DNA of 64,000 nucleotides from Edaphobacter flagellatus (GTDB lineage Bacteria > Acidobacteriota > Terriglobia > Terriglobales > Acidobacteriaceae). The stretch covers positions 930,001 to 994,000 of the forward strand of contig NZ_CP073697.1 of the NCBI RefSeq assembly GCF_025264665.1, given 5' to 3'. The translations under genes and the position numbers were made by a program. Shown here one piece after another: positions 25,129-34,731 of this stretch (its first letter is position 1; every line of letters starts with the position of its first letter). Under the pieces are notes generated by a model. That model ran no database searches and was not told the origin of the DNA. It saw only the letters and a list, made by a program, of their open reading frames with translations.

Positions 25129-26940
25129 TTACAGAGAATATTTGCCTGCGCGAATAACGTGCTGTGCAACTTGTCGCCGCAGGCTGATCGTGTCTGCGGG
25201 ATCGTGCTTCGCCAGCCTGCGCAAGATGGCGAGTTGCGTCCGCAGCATGTCTCCCTCAGCAACAGCCGCAATGATCCGGCGCGCCGCAAGCTCGATTTTC
25301 TCCATCGCCTGCGCGGCATAGATGCGGACCATTGCCACGGGAATCTCTGCGGAGCCTTTCTTCGACAGCTTCTCCGCACGAAGAATCGCCGACTCCATCG
25401 CGAAGACCTCGATGATCATATCGGCAATCGCGCTCATCACCTCTTGCTGATCGGCAAGCTGCTGCATGTACTTCTGCGTCGCGGCTCCGGCGGCAAACAA
25501 GGCTAGCTTCTTCGCACTCGACAGCAGTCCGAACTCCTCCGCGAGCGGTCCTTCGCGATCCTCTTTCTCAACCGGGCCAGCCATCACCTCGTCCATCAAC
25601 TGTTTGATCGCTGGCATCAGAGCCAGCTTTCCGCTCATCGCCGACTTCATCAGCCAGCCTGTAATGATCAGGCGATTAATCTCGTTTGTGCCTTCAAAGA
25701 TCCGGTTGATGCGCGAATCACGATAGGCACGCTCTGCCGGATACTCCTCGACATAACCGTAGCCTGCGTAAATCTGCAGCACCTCATCCACAACTTTGTC
25801 GAGCATCTCTGAATCCCATACCTTGCAGATGGAACACTCGACGGCGTAATCCTCAATCGCCTTCTGAATCGCAGCCGTATCATGCTTGTCCACGCCTGCC
25901 AGTGCCGTGTCGATCATGCCTACGGTGCGATAGCTCAGCGCTTCGCCGACGAAGACACCGACAGCGCAATCCGCCAGCTTCTCCTGAATGAGACCGAACT
26001 CCGAAATGGACTTCCCGAAGGCCTTGCGCTCCTTCGCATATCCGATGCCGCGCCCCAGACACATGCGCGCTGCGCCAACTGCCGCATTGCCCAGCTTGTA
26101 TCGCCCTACGTTGAGGATGTTGAAGGCGATGTGATGCCCCTTGCCAACTTCGCCGAGCAGGTTCGATGCAGGAATCTTGCAATCGGCAAGAATCAGCGGA
26201 CAGGTTGATGAACCACGAATGCCGAGCTTGTGCTCTTCCTTGCCAACCGTAAAGCCTGGCGTTCCCTTCTCCACCAGGAAGGCAGTGAGCCTTTCCTTGC
26301 CGGCGTCCTTACCTTCCTTCACCTCGCACTTGGCGAAGATGGTAAAGATGTCGGCAAAGCCCGCGTTGGTGATCCACATCTTCTCGCCATTAAGCGTATA
26401 GGTCTTGCCGTCTTCCGACAGCACCGCGCGTGTCCTCGCATTCACCGCATCTGAGCCGGACGTCGACTCCGAGAGTGCGTAAGCGCCGATGAACTCTCCG
26501 CTCGCGAGCTTGGGCAGATATTTTTTCTTCTGCTCCTCGGTGCCATACCAGACGATCGGCAGGGTGCCGATGCCGACATGCGCGGAGAAGGCAACCGAGA
26601 AGCTGCCCTGCTTGGCAATGTTGTCCGCAATGATGGCCGAGGTCACCTTGTCCATCTCCAAGCCACCGTATTCCTCGGGAATATCGACGGAGGTCAGGCC
26701 GAGTTCGCTTGCCTGCTTGATGAGCTTGCGCGTCACGGAAAAATCCTTGGCCTCAATCTGATCGGAGAGGGGCACGATTTCATTGGTTGCAAACTCTGTC
26801 GTCGTCTGCGCGATCTGGCGATGCTCCTCGCTGAAGTCTTCAGGAAAGAAGCAGTCGGCGGGGGCAGCGTTTGAGATAAGGAAACTTCCGCCGGGGATGA
26901 TCTTTTTCTCGCTGGATATGGGAGTCGTCATTGTGGCCAT
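25129..26940 (-). CDS. fadE: Acyl-CoA dehydrogenase (FadE-like)
   Basis: A 603-residue flavoprotein for the first oxidation step of fatty acid beta-oxidation. The acyl-CoA dehydrogenase core (about 30-430) shows the family motifs AYALSESTSGSDA, KMWITNAGFADIF, RTQ-like KERKAFGKSISEFGLIQEKL and IYAGYGYVEEYPAERAYRD. The catalytic base region is RIFEGTNEINRLII. A C-terminal helical extension of about 150 residues matches the longer B. subtilis FadE type. Last gene of the fadN-fadA-fadE operon, 23 bases after fadA. Confidence 0.92.
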   Translation of the reverse strand: MATMTTPISSEKKIIPGGSFLISNAAPADCFFPEDFSEEHRQIAQTTTEFATNEIVPLSDQIEAKDFSVTRKLIKQASELGLTSVDIPEEYGGLEMDKVTSAIIADNIAKQGSFSVAFSAHVGIGTLPIVWYGTEEQKKKYLPKLASGEFIGAYALSESTSGSDAVNARTRAVLSEDGKTYTLNGEKMWITNAGFADIFTIFAKCEVKEGKDAGKERLTAFLVEKGTPGFTVGKEEHKLGIRGSSTCPLILADCKIPASNLLGEVGKGHHIAFNILNVGRYKLGNAAVGAARMCLGRGIGYAKERKAFGKSISEFGLIQEKLADCAVGVFVGEALSYRTVGMIDTALAGVDKHDTAAIQKAIEDYAVECSICKVWDSEMLDKVVDEVLQIYAGYGYVEEYPAERAYRDSRINRIFEGTNEINRLIITGWLMKSAMSGKLALMPAIKQLMDEVMAGPVEKEDREGPLAEEFGLLSSAKKLALFAAGAATQKYMQQLADQQEVMSAIADMIIEVFAMESAILRAEKLSKKGSAEIPVAMVRIYAAQAMEKIELAARRIIAAVAEGDMLRTQLAILRRLAKHDPADTISLRRQVAQHVIRAGKYSL

Positions 26941-26963
26941 TGCAATTTCTCCTTGCAGAAAAC

Positions 26964-28145
26964 TTAGTTAGAAGCCTCGAAGATTCCGGCGGCTCCCATG
27001 CCTCCGCCGACACACATCGTCACCATGCCGTACTTCGCATTTCGTCGCGGCATCTCTCGCAGCAACGTCGCCGTAAGCTTGGCTCCAGTACAACCGAGTG
27101 GATGGCCGAGTGCGATGGCTCCTCCGTTGACGTTGAGCTTGGCTGGATCGATGCCGAGCACTTTGATAACGGCGAGCGATTGTGCGGCAAAGGCTTCGTT
27201 GAGTTCGATCACGTCGATCTGATCCAACGTTAGGCCTGCCATCTTCAGCGCTTTGGGAATCGCATGAATCGGGCCGATACCCATCTCCTCCGGATCGCAG
27301 CCTGCATAGGCAAAGGCGATGAACTTTGCCATCGGTTTAATGCCTAGCGACTTCGCGCGCTCTGCCGACATAACAACGGCAGCAGCCGCGCCATCCGAGG
27401 TCTGCGACGAGTTGCCCGCCGTCACTGTTCCCTTGGCGTGGAAGACCGGCTTCAGCTTCGCGAGTGCTTCCAATGAAGTATCGGCACGCGGCCCCTCGTC
27501 GATTTTGAATACCGATTCCACTGGCTTCGCCTTGCCCTTGCCATTCGGTGTTGTTGTCGTTACTGCCACGGGAACGATTTCGTCATCGAACCTGCCAGCG
27601 GCGATCGCGGCCAAAGCTTTCTGGTGACTCTCAAATGAAAACTGGTCCATCGCCTCGCGCGTAATGCCGTAATGTACGGCAACTCGCTCCGCCGTCAGTC
27701 CCATCGACATGTAGGAACCAGGGTAGTTATCGACCAGCCACGGATTGACGGAGATTTTGTTGCCGCCGAAAGGTACGTACGACATGCTCTCCGTGCCGCC
27801 GGCAACGATCACATCGGCAGAGCCTCCGCGAATACGATCCGCCGCGAGCGCGATACTCTGCAGGCCGGATGCACAGTAACGATTAATCGTCATCGCGGAT
27901 GCGGTCACCGGCAGACCGGCGCGAAAGCTGGCAACGCGGGCGACGTTCATGCCCTGCTCGGCCTCGGGCATCGCGCAGCCAAGGATCACGTCCTCGATCT
28001 CTGATTGATCAAGTTGCGGAATGCGCTCAAGCGCTCCAGTAATAGCCGTGGCCGCCAGATCGTCGGGCCGCGTCGTGCGAAGCGTTCCGCGTGGAGCTTT
28101 ACCAACTGGAGTGCGAACTGCGGAGGCGATGATGACTTCGTTCAT
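26964..28145 (-). CDS. fadA: Acetyl-CoA C-acyltransferase (3-ketoacyl-CoA thiolase)
   Basis: A 393-residue thiolase cleaving 3-ketoacyl-CoA to acetyl-CoA and a shortened acyl-CoA. The acyl-accepting cysteine is in [15 protein letters not shown] (about 88-92). The histidine motif is [19 protein letters not shown], and the second catalytic cysteine is in [15 protein letters not shown]. Length and motifs are canonical. It lies between fadN (18 bases upstream) and fadE. Confidence 0.95.
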   Translation of the reverse strand: MNEVIIASAVRTPVGKAPRGTLRTTRPDDLAATAITGALERIPQLDQSEIEDVILGCAMPEAEQGMNVARVASFRAGLPVTASAMTINRYCASGLQSIALAADRIRGGSADVIVAGGTESMSYVPFGGNKISVNPWLVDNYPGSYMSMGLTAERVAVHYGITREAMDQFSFESHQKALAAIAAGRFDDEIVPVAVTTTTPNGKGKAKPVESVFKIDEGPRADTSLEALAKLKPVFHAKGTVTAGNSSQTSDGAAAAVVMSAERAKSLGIKPMAKFIAFAYAGCDPEEMGIGPIHAIPKALKMAGLTLDQIDVIELNEAFAAQSLAVIKVLGIDPAKLNVNGGAIALGHPLGCTGAKLTATLLREMPRRNAKYGMVTMCVGGGMGAAGIFEASN

Positions 28146-28163
28146 GATGCTGATTCCTTCCTG

Positions 28164-30650
28164 CTAATTCCTCAGCGGCTTGCCGGTCTTGAGAGTAAAG
28201 GCGATGCGCTCCTGGGTCTTCTTCTCGCCGCACAGCGACACGAATGCTTCGCGCTCCAGATCGAGCAGGTATTGCTCGCTCACCGGCGTTCCCGGCGTCA
28301 CCTTCCCTCCGGCAAGCGCATAGGCTACCCAGTTCGCGATCTTCACGTCATGGTCCGAGATGTACTGCCCCTCGCGCATTGTCCACACCGCAAGCTTCAA
28401 CGTAGCCAGTACCGACTCTCCCGGAGCCGGAATATCGGTACGCGGCACCGGCGCGGCATAGCCTGCGTCCGCCAGGGCCCGTGCGCGAAGCTTGGCATCG
28501 GTCACCAAGCGGTCGCGGTTCACCGTGATGTTGTCGGATGGATACAAAAAGCCAAGCCCTTTAGCCTCTGCGGCACTGGTCGAGACTGTCGCTTTGGCAA
28601 TCGTCTCGAAATTTTTCTTGATTGCCTCGAAGATCTCGACACCCTCGCCGCGGGCATCGAGACGAATGCTCGATCCGGCTTCAATACCACGCAGCAGCAT
28701 CTCCTTGCAGCCACCACCGCCCGGAATCAGGCCGACGCCAGCCTCGACCAAACCCATGTAGAGCTCTGCGTGTGGCTGACGCGCTGCGGCGTGCAGGCTG
28801 ATCTCGACGCCACCACCCAGACACATGCCATACGGAGCCACAACCACAGGCCGCGGACAGAACTTGATGATCTGCGTCATGTTCTGGAAGGACCTCACCA
28901 TCAGGTCAACCTCGTCCCACTCCTCTTCCTGAATCGCGAGCAGAAGCTGCATCAGGTTGGCGCCCACTGAAAAATTGGCCGAGTCGCCCGTGATGACAAA
29001 GGCTTCGAAATTTGCCACCTGCTCGCTCGCAGGCTTCAGCACCTGCGTAATCAGCGAGACGATATCGCCACCCAGCGCGTTCATCTTCGAGTGCAGCTCA
29101 ATCGCCGCGACTCCATCCCCAAGGTCTACGACCGATGCGCCGGGATTTTTCTTCACGACTCCATGCGCCTTCTTGATGATGGCGACCGAACCTGTGCCCT
29201 CAGCAGCGGGGACAGGTTTGTAGCTTGCACTGAATGGATCGAAGTAGAGCCTTCCACTGGGTACGCTCGCATCATCCTTATACCAATTGGGATTTGGCTC
29301 GCCGTTCTTCTCCGCCCACACAAGAAGCTTTTCTACATTTGCGGCGATGGGAGCTCCAGCTGCGCGCATCTTCTCCGTCGTAGCACGTACCCCTACGGCA
29401 TCGAACAACTCAAACGGGCCAAGCTCCCAGTTGAACCCGGTCCGCATCGCCCTATCCACCTCAACAATGTTCTCTGCCGGCTCACCCGCTTTGTCCGAGA
29501 CTCTATTCGCTGCATACGTAAACAGCTCCGTCAGCAGCGGCCAATAAAATGCAGCAGCTTTGTCGCTCCTGGCATCGCCGTGCAGCAGCTGGCTCACGCG
29601 CGCGGCGGTAGACTCGACATTCTTCGCCATCTCCAGCGCGGAAAACTTTGGCCGGCCCGCGGGCTGATACTCCAGCGTCTTCCAGTCGAGCGCAAGCCGA
29701 ATGTCACGTCCCTCGGCGTCCTTGCCCGCCTTCTTGTAGAAACCCTGGCCAGCCTTATCGCCGATCCACTTTTTCTCGAGCATGGTGTCGATGAAAGCGG
29801 GAATCTTTACGTCGGTGCGCTCGTCTCCAATCGCAGCGGCCTTCGATTCAAAGTTGTGCGCGACGTGAGCCAGCACGTCGATCCCAACCATGTCGCCTAA
29901 CCGAAACGTTCCTGTCTTCGGCCAGCCGACTGCAGAGCCTGTCAGTGCGTCCACCTCTTCGACGGTGAGCCCTTGCTGCTGCATCAGCCGAATGGCGTTG
30001 CCCATGGAGAATGTACCGATGCGGTTGGCGATGAAGTTTGGCGTATCGCGTGACCGCACGATCGCCTTGCCAAGCCTCTGGTCGCAGAAGTGTGCAATCG
30101 TTGCCACTGCCGCCGGGTCTGTCTCTGCCAGCGGAATGATCTCAAGCAGACGCATATAGCGTGGCGGATTGAAGAAGTGTGTGCCAAAGAAGAGTGGCCT
30201 GACTTCGGCTGGAAGCCCCTCAGCGAGACTCGCAATCGGCAGGCCGCTGGTGTTGCTGGTAAGAATCGCATCGCCCCGCCGATGCTTTACAACCTGCGCA
30301 TAGAGCGCATGTTTGATCTCAAGATTCTCGGCAACGGCTTCAATGATCCAGTCGCAATCGGCGATCGACCCCATATCATCCTGAAAGTTGCCCGGCGTAA
30401 TCAGCTTCGCGGATTCGACGGCATAAAAAGCCGCGGGCTTCGATTTCTTCAATCCATCGAGGGCAGATAGAACGATCCTGTTGCGCTCCTGCTTTGGAGC
30501 GGCCGCATCGATTCCCGGGGGCACGATATCGAGCAGCACAACAGGCAGCCCTGCATTGGCAATATGAGCCGCGATCCGCGACCCCATGGTTCCTGCGCCA
30601 AGCACGGCCACTTTACGAATCGTTCGGCTTGCTGAGTTGTTGCTGTCCAT
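28164..30650 (-). CDS. fadN: 3-hydroxyacyl-CoA dehydrogenase / enoyl-CoA hydratase (FadN-like)
   Basis: A bifunctional beta-oxidation enzyme of about 828 residues from the ATG at 30650, which follows AGGAGAGG; an in-frame extension to 30710 would cross the promoter. An N-terminal NAD-binding Rossmann fold (VAVLGAGTMGSRIAAHIANA) and 3-hydroxyacyl-CoA dehydrogenase domains occupy about 15-400 (FFGTHFFNPPRYMRLLEIIP). A C-terminal enoyl-CoA hydratase/isomerase domain covers about 490-700 (YGMCLGGGVEISLHAAARQ). This dehydrogenase-first order is that of B. subtilis FadN, not E. coli FadB. First gene of the operon, with a palindromic operator in its promoter. Confidence 0.93.
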   Translation of the reverse strand: MDSNNSASRTIRKVAVLGAGTMGSRIAAHIANAGLPVVLLDIVPPGIDAAAPKQERNRIVLSALDGLKKSKPAAFYAVESAKLITPGNFQDDMGSIADCDWIIEAVAENLEIKHALYAQVVKHRRGDAILTSNTSGLPIASLAEGLPAEVRPLFFGTHFFNPPRYMRLLEIIPLAETDPAAVATIAHFCDQRLGKAIVRSRDTPNFIANRIGTFSMGNAIRLMQQQGLTVEEVDALTGSAVGWPKTGTFRLGDMVGIDVLAHVAHNFESKAAAIGDERTDVKIPAFIDTMLEKKWIGDKAGQGFYKKAGKDAEGRDIRLALDWKTLEYQPAGRPKFSALEMAKNVESTAARVSQLLHGDARSDKAAAFYWPLLTELFTYAANRVSDKAGEPAENIVEVDRAMRTGFNWELGPFELFDAVGVRATTEKMRAAGAPIAANVEKLLVWAEKNGEPNPNWYKDDASVPSGRLYFDPFSASYKPVPAAEGTGSVAIIKKAHGVVKKNPGASVVDLGDGVAAIELHSKMNALGGDIVSLITQVLKPASEQVANFEAFVITGDSANFSVGANLMQLLLAIQEEEWDEVDLMVRSFQNMTQIIKFCPRPVVVAPYGMCLGGGVEISLHAAARQPHAELYMGLVEAGVGLIPGGGGCKEMLLRGIEAGSSIRLDARGEGVEIFEAIKKNFETIAKATVSTSAAEAKGLGFLYPSDNITVNRDRLVTDAKLRARALADAGYAAPVPRTDIPAPGESVLATLKLAVWTMREGQYISDHDVKIANWVAYALAGGKVTPGTPVSEQYLLDLEREAFVSLCGEKKTQERIAFTLKTGKPLRN

Positions 30651-30692
30651 GCTGATGAAGCCTCTCCTGACCAAACTTCTAAACGCGGGTGA

Positions 30693-30722
30693 AGCATACT
30701 GAATGGTCATTCATTTCGTCAA
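30693..30722 (-). promoter_or_regulatory. fadN promoter with FadR-like operator
   Basis: On the minus strand a -35 (TTGACG, 30717-30722) and a -10 (TATGCT, 30693-30698) are 18 bases apart. The spacer contains the palindrome TGAATG-N2-CATTCA (30700-30713). Its half-sites match those of the B. subtilis TetR-family FadR operator (TGAATG..CATTCA), which controls fad genes and is released by long-chain acyl-CoA. The regulator gene is not in the window. Confidence 0.7.
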
Positions 30723-30844
30723 GAAGGCCACATGAAGAGTTGATAAATCAATGCTTCTCAAGCAGTTCTTCGCTTGCATCCAGCGAAGCCGGTATGATGG
30801 CCTGCATAGAAAAAGTGGGTTCAAAAGAAGGAGATACAGTCCAA

Positions 30845-32032
30845 ATGAAAACGTTCTCACGGAGAGAGTTTTGCGCGCTGAGCAGTGGTCTGACCGCAGG
30901 CATTTTTACCAGAAACCTGTGGGCTGCTCCTGCAAAGGGGGCGTATCAGCTTGTCGCCGCGACGGATCGCGAGCGCATCATGAAGGCCGCTAACGCCTAT
31001 CTCTCCGACGCTCCTGTCACCGTAACCGCGACGCACAGCGATCGCAGCGCAGGCGGCCCTCACGACTTCTTCTCCGAAGCTGATTATTTCTGGCCCGATC
31101 CCCAGAACCCAGGAGGGCCTTATATTCGTCGCGATGGTGAGTCCAACCCAGCCAACTTCAACGGCCATCGCCAGGCAATGGTCCGTCTCAGCCTCATCGT
31201 GCCTGCCCTCACTGCCGCATGGCTGCTCACCCGTCAGAAGAAGTATGCCGATCATGCCGAACGCCATCTGCGCGCCTGGTTTGTCGATCCGGCAACACAG
31301 ATGAACCCGAACCTCCAGTACGCCCAGGCCATCTTCGGTGTCACCAAAGGACGCGGCATCGGCATCATCGACACATTGCATCTGGTCGAAGTGGCACGCG
31401 CTGCAACCCTGTTGAACCGAGGCAATGCCCTAAAGAGCGGCCCGGAGATTCAACGATGGTTCTCGTCCTATCTTGAATGGATGCGCACCTCAAAAAACGG
31501 CATGGAAGAGCGTGACGCAAAAAACAATCACGGCACCTGCTGGGTTCTGCAAGCCGGCGAGTTCGCACGTTTCACAGGCAATGAAGAGGTAATGCAGTGG
31601 TGCCGAGACCGCTTCCGCAATACCCTCGTTCCCGGGCAGATCGCCCCCGATGGCAGCCTGCCCTTGGAACTTGCGCGCACCAAGCCTTACAGCTACTCCC
31701 TCTTCGACATGGATATCTTCTGCGGCCTCGCTCAAAGCCTTTCCACACCGCAGGAGGACCTATGGTCGTTCACCACGCCTGACGGACGTAATCTCAAAAA
31801 GCTGATGCAGTTTATGGTGCCTTTTATCGATGACAAATCGAAGTGGCCGTATAAACACGATGTCGAGCACTGGGAGGACTTCCCCGTCCGCAATCCTGCG
31901 CTTCTCTTCTCGGGAATCGCCTACGACCAGGCCGCCTATATCAATCTGTGGAAGCGCCTCAATCCGGACCCCACCGTGCCTGAAGTGATCCGCAACTTCC
32001 CCATACGCCAGCCTCTGCTCTGGATCTCATAA
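30845..32032 (+). CDS. Alginate-lyase-superfamily protein, Tat-exported
   Basis: A 395-residue protein starting at the ATG at 30845 after AAGGAG, with a twin-arginine signal (SRREFCALSSGLTAGIF). The mature protein is an all-helical (alpha/alpha toroid) polysaccharide lyase-like domain of the Alginate_lyase (PF05426) type. Recognisable parts are FSEADYFWPDPQNPGGPY, FNGHRQAMVRLS, RHLRAWFVDPATQMNPNL and KNNHGTCW, which contains the catalytic-type Asn-His pair. It probably cleaves uronate-containing polysaccharides in the periplasm. A shared terminator separates it from the convergent GH105 gene; substrate not determined. Confidence 0.82.
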   Translation: MKTFSRREFCALSSGLTAGIFTRNLWAAPAKGAYQLVAATDRERIMKAANAYLSDAPVTVTATHSDRSAGGPHDFFSEADYFWPDPQNPGGPYIRRDGESNPANFNGHRQAMVRLSLIVPALTAAWLLTRQKKYADHAERHLRAWFVDPATQMNPNLQYAQAIFGVTKGRGIGIIDTLHLVEVARAATLLNRGNALKSGPEIQRWFSSYLEWMRTSKNGMEERDAKNNHGTCWVLQAGEFARFTGNEEVMQWCRDRFRNTLVPGQIAPDGSLPLELARTKPYSYSLFDMDIFCGLAQSLSTPQEDLWSFTTPDGRNLKKLMQFMVPFIDDKSKWPYKHDVEHWEDFPVRNPALLFSGIAYDQAAYINLWKRLNPDPTVPEVIRNFPIRQPLLWIS

Positions 32033-32047
32033 ATTGGGGATTACATA

Positions 32048-32085
32048 AAAACGCCGTCGCTTGTATCGAGCGACGGCGTTTACTT
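32048..32085 (+). terminator. Bidirectional terminator between alginate-lyase-like and GH105 genes
   Basis: A perfect 12-bp stem AACGCCGTCGCT / AGCGACGGCGTT (32050-32061 and 32069-32080) with a seven-base loop is followed by TACTTTTAAG on the plus strand. On the minus strand the tail is TTTTATG. Both flanking genes converge on it. Confidence 0.85.
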
Positions 32086-32102
32086 TTAAGTTCAAGTTGG
32101 AT

Positions 32103-33305
32103 TTACTTCTTCGCACCTGCGAGGCGATTCATCTCGTATCCCGCCATCAGGAAGCCGCCTACGCCGAAGACGTGGCTGGACGAAGCTTTGAACTTGCCCG
32201 GCTGCCCGTCGACAGGCTGAATCGATCCCAACCGGCCGTCTGCATAGACATGCTTCAACATGCCAGTCCAGGATTTCTCGACCACAGGCAGATAGGTCTT
32301 GCGATCGAGAATGTGCTCGTTGATGCCATACGCAATGGCATAGGTAAAGAAGGCCGAGCCTGAGATCTCCGGAAGATCGTACGCACCCGGATCGAGCAGG
32401 CCGGAGCGCCACAGTCCGTCTTCGCCCTGGATCGATTTCACTTCTTCGGCCATCTGCTTGAACTGCTCGATGTACTTGGCGCGGGTGGGGTAGTCCTTCG
32501 GCATGATCTCTAACACCTTCACCAGTCCACCCATCACCCAGCCGTTACCGCGCGACCAGTAGAGGTTACGGCCGTTGGCCTGCTTCTGCGTCAGGTAGCG
32601 CTCATCGCGGAAGTAGAGATGGTCTTGCTGATTGTAGAGCTTGTCTGAAGTGAGCCACCACTCATGATCCATGTAGTCCAGGTACTTCTTGTCGCCGGTT
32701 GCAACGTACATGCGAGCAAGCACTGGAGGTGCCATGTACAGCGCATCGCACCACCACCACAACAGCTTCGCCTCATCGGGACGAACGACCAGGCGGTCGA
32801 GATTCTCCTTCGTATTGGCCATGCGCACAGGCTTGCGAGCGCTCTTCGCATCGGCCAGATACAACGCCATGTAGGCCTTGCCGATCGCCATGTCGTCCGC
32901 GTGCGGAAAGCGGCTGTCGATCAGCTCCCACTTCTGCTGCTCAGAATATTTCAATACGGCATCGCTGAACTTCTTCTCGCCCGTTGCATTCGACGCGGCA
33001 ATCAGGCCGTCATACAGCGCCGCATACGTCCACAGCCGGTTGAAGTGCGGCTCGGCAGCCTTCACCTGCCAGTCACCCACCTTTTTAATCACCGCCTGGA
33101 TCGCTTTCGGTTTCAGCTCAGCGGAGATATCGGTGGCCAGGGGCCCTGGATCGTCGGGTGCGTCCCCTGTCATCTTCGAATCAGGCGGCACAGGTGCCTG
33201 TGCAAGCACATAGGAACCGGAACCAACCAGGCCAAGCGCAATCAAACCAACTGCACTGGCTCTGCGCCACGCAGACGACATCGGACAAAATTCAACAACT
33301 GACAT
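32103..33305 (-). CDS. GH105-family unsaturated glycuronyl hydrolase
   Basis: A 400-residue exported enzyme (signal about 10-36, SYVLAQA) of the YteR/GH88-GH105 fold. It removes the unsaturated uronic acid left at the non-reducing end of oligosaccharides by polysaccharide lyases. Family features are FPHADDMAIGKAYM, LLWWWCDALYMAPP (catalytic Asp region), YWSRGNGWVMGGLV and PEISGSAFFTYAIAYGIN. It sits 20 bases downstream of a ROK regulator on the same strand, so they are likely cotranscribed. Next to lyase-like and GH2 genes, it points to pectin or ulvan-type glycan use. Confidence 0.9.
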   Translation of the reverse strand: MSVVEFCPMSSAWRRASAVGLIALGLVGSGSYVLAQAPVPPDSKMTGDAPDDPGPLATDISAELKPKAIQAVIKKVGDWQVKAAEPHFNRLWTYAALYDGLIAASNATGEKKFSDAVLKYSEQQKWELIDSRFPHADDMAIGKAYMALYLADAKSARKPVRMANTKENLDRLVVRPDEAKLLWWWCDALYMAPPVLARMYVATGDKKYLDYMDHEWWLTSDKLYNQQDHLYFRDERYLTQKQANGRNLYWSRGNGWVMGGLVKVLEIMPKDYPTRAKYIEQFKQMAEEVKSIQGEDGLWRSGLLDPGAYDLPEISGSAFFTYAIAYGINEHILDRKTYLPVVEKSWTGMLKHVYADGRLGSIQPVDGQPGKFKASSSHVFGVGGFLMAGYEMNRLAGAKK

Positions 33306-33325
33306 AACAAAGTATTCCTTTCGGT

Positions 33326-34498
33326 TCAGGCAAGATCCTGGTTCATGACAAGAGCGACTGCACTGCGCAGCCGCGCGGTATTCCCTTCAAAGGAAGGCCG
33401 TAGCCTCGGTGCCTTTGAGAAAGCGTTATGTTTCAACTCTGCTTCGATCTTCGGCCCGAACATATGCCAGGCACTGGTGATATCGCCCACGATAATGATT
33501 TCGCTCGGAGCCAGAGCCGAAGCAATCATGCGCAGACCGCGCCCAAGAAACACCGACATCTTCTCCAGCGCCGTCACGGCATCCTGGTCTTCAGCCTGGG
33601 CCATCTTTACGAGCGCCGCAAACATAGCCGGAGCCCGCTTGCCACTGATCTCCTCGTAGTAGCGCAGCCCGGCGCTGTTCGACGCGACCGTCTCCCAACA
33701 TCCTCTTCCACCGCAGCCACACTGCCGGCCATCGTGCACCATCTCGATATGGCCGAACTCGCCCGCCATCCCATTGGCTCCGCGCAGCAGTCGTCCGTTC
33801 GAGAAGATGCCCGTGCCGATTCCCTCCGACACGTTCACAACGACAATGTCTTCCAGACCATCGCTGTCCCCAAACCAAACCTCAGATAGCGCGCAGGCAT
33901 TGGCGACGTTATCCATCTCCACGCGCAATCCTGTCGCACGATGGATCTTCGATTTGATGCTCTGGAGTGGCCAGTTGAGGTTCGGCGCAAAAATCAATTT
34001 CTGCAGATGCCGGTCTGCGCGCCCCGGCAGACTGATCCCTACACCATCAAAAGACTTATCCGAGTGATTCGCGATCAGTTTGCGAATCGCCGCGATAATC
34101 TGCGTCAATCCCTTGTTCGCATCGTTCGGAAGCGTCACAACATTCTGAGCAACAATCTTGCCGCCCAGGTCGGTTACAGCCACCGTCGTCTGTGCCGGAT
34201 GAATATCCAGTGCGATCACCGCCCGCTGCTGGTTCAGCTCCAGAAAAGTTGGATGGCGTCCACGCGGCAGGCGGCCCGTCGATCCATCCAGCACCCAACG
34301 CTCCCGAATCAGGTCTTCGACAATCAGCGAGATCGTGCTTCGCTGCAGGCCGGATACGCGAGCAAGATCGGCTCGTGAGATAGGCTGGCGTGTCCGGATC
34401 AGGTTGAAGACGAGGCTGCGATTAATCTGCCTCGGCGTCTTGTTCGACGCACTCAGCTTCCGGGTAAATGTAAAGGCATGCGTTGGAGGGGTGGGCAT
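33326..34498 (-). CDS. ROK family transcriptional regulator
   Basis: A 390-residue NagC/XylR-type repressor. The N-terminal winged helix-turn-helix (about 24-75, PISRADLARVSGLQRSTISL) binds DNA. The ROK sugar-kinase-like domain carries IALDIHPAQTTVAVTDLGG, GVGISLPGR, EGIGTGIFSNGRLLRGANG and the zinc motif CGCGGRGCWE. Divergent from the GH2 gene and cotranscribed with GH105, it probably controls this polysaccharide locus in response to a sugar ligand. The ligand is unknown. Kinase activity is not expected for this two-domain type. Confidence 0.92.
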   Translation of the reverse strand: MPTPPTHAFTFTRKLSASNKTPRQINRSLVFNLIRTRQPISRADLARVSGLQRSTISLIVEDLIRERWVLDGSTGRLPRGRHPTFLELNQQRAVIALDIHPAQTTVAVTDLGGKIVAQNVVTLPNDANKGLTQIIAAIRKLIANHSDKSFDGVGISLPGRADRHLQKLIFAPNLNWPLQSIKSKIHRATGLRVEMDNVANACALSEVWFGDSDGLEDIVVVNVSEGIGTGIFSNGRLLRGANGMAGEFGHIEMVHDGRQCGCGGRGCWETVASNSAGLRYYEEISGKRAPAMFAALVKMAQAEDQDAVTALEKMSVFLGRGLRMIASALAPSEIIIVGDITSAWHMFGPKIEAELKHNAFSKAPRLRPSFEGNTARLRSAVALVMNQDLA

Positions 34499-34594
34499 CT
34501 ACAATCTTCCGGACAAAGCTCCTAACTCATAAAAACAGCAGTTGAGACGTTTTACACCATCGTTTATAGCTTCATCCAGTCCCTTACCGGATGC

Positions 34595-34623
34595 TTGACA
34601 TCCCTGCGAAGGAGTCTTTATAC
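34595..34623 (+). promoter_or_regulatory. Sigma70-type promoter of the GH2 gene
   Basis: A -35 TTGACA (34595-34600) and a -10 TTATAC (34618-34623) are 17 bases apart in the divergent interval between the ROK regulator and the GH2 gene. The predicted transcript starts near 34630 with a leader of about 100 bases. This argues against the earlier in-frame ATG at 34591. Confidence 0.7.
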
Positions 34624-34731
34624 CACTCACAGCCGGACATTTGTAAGTGGTTTGAACTAAATGTGACCAAACCTATCTGCCGGCGCACTTCTGCCCCATC
34701 TGGGGCAATCATCTTCAAGGCCTGGTCCAAC

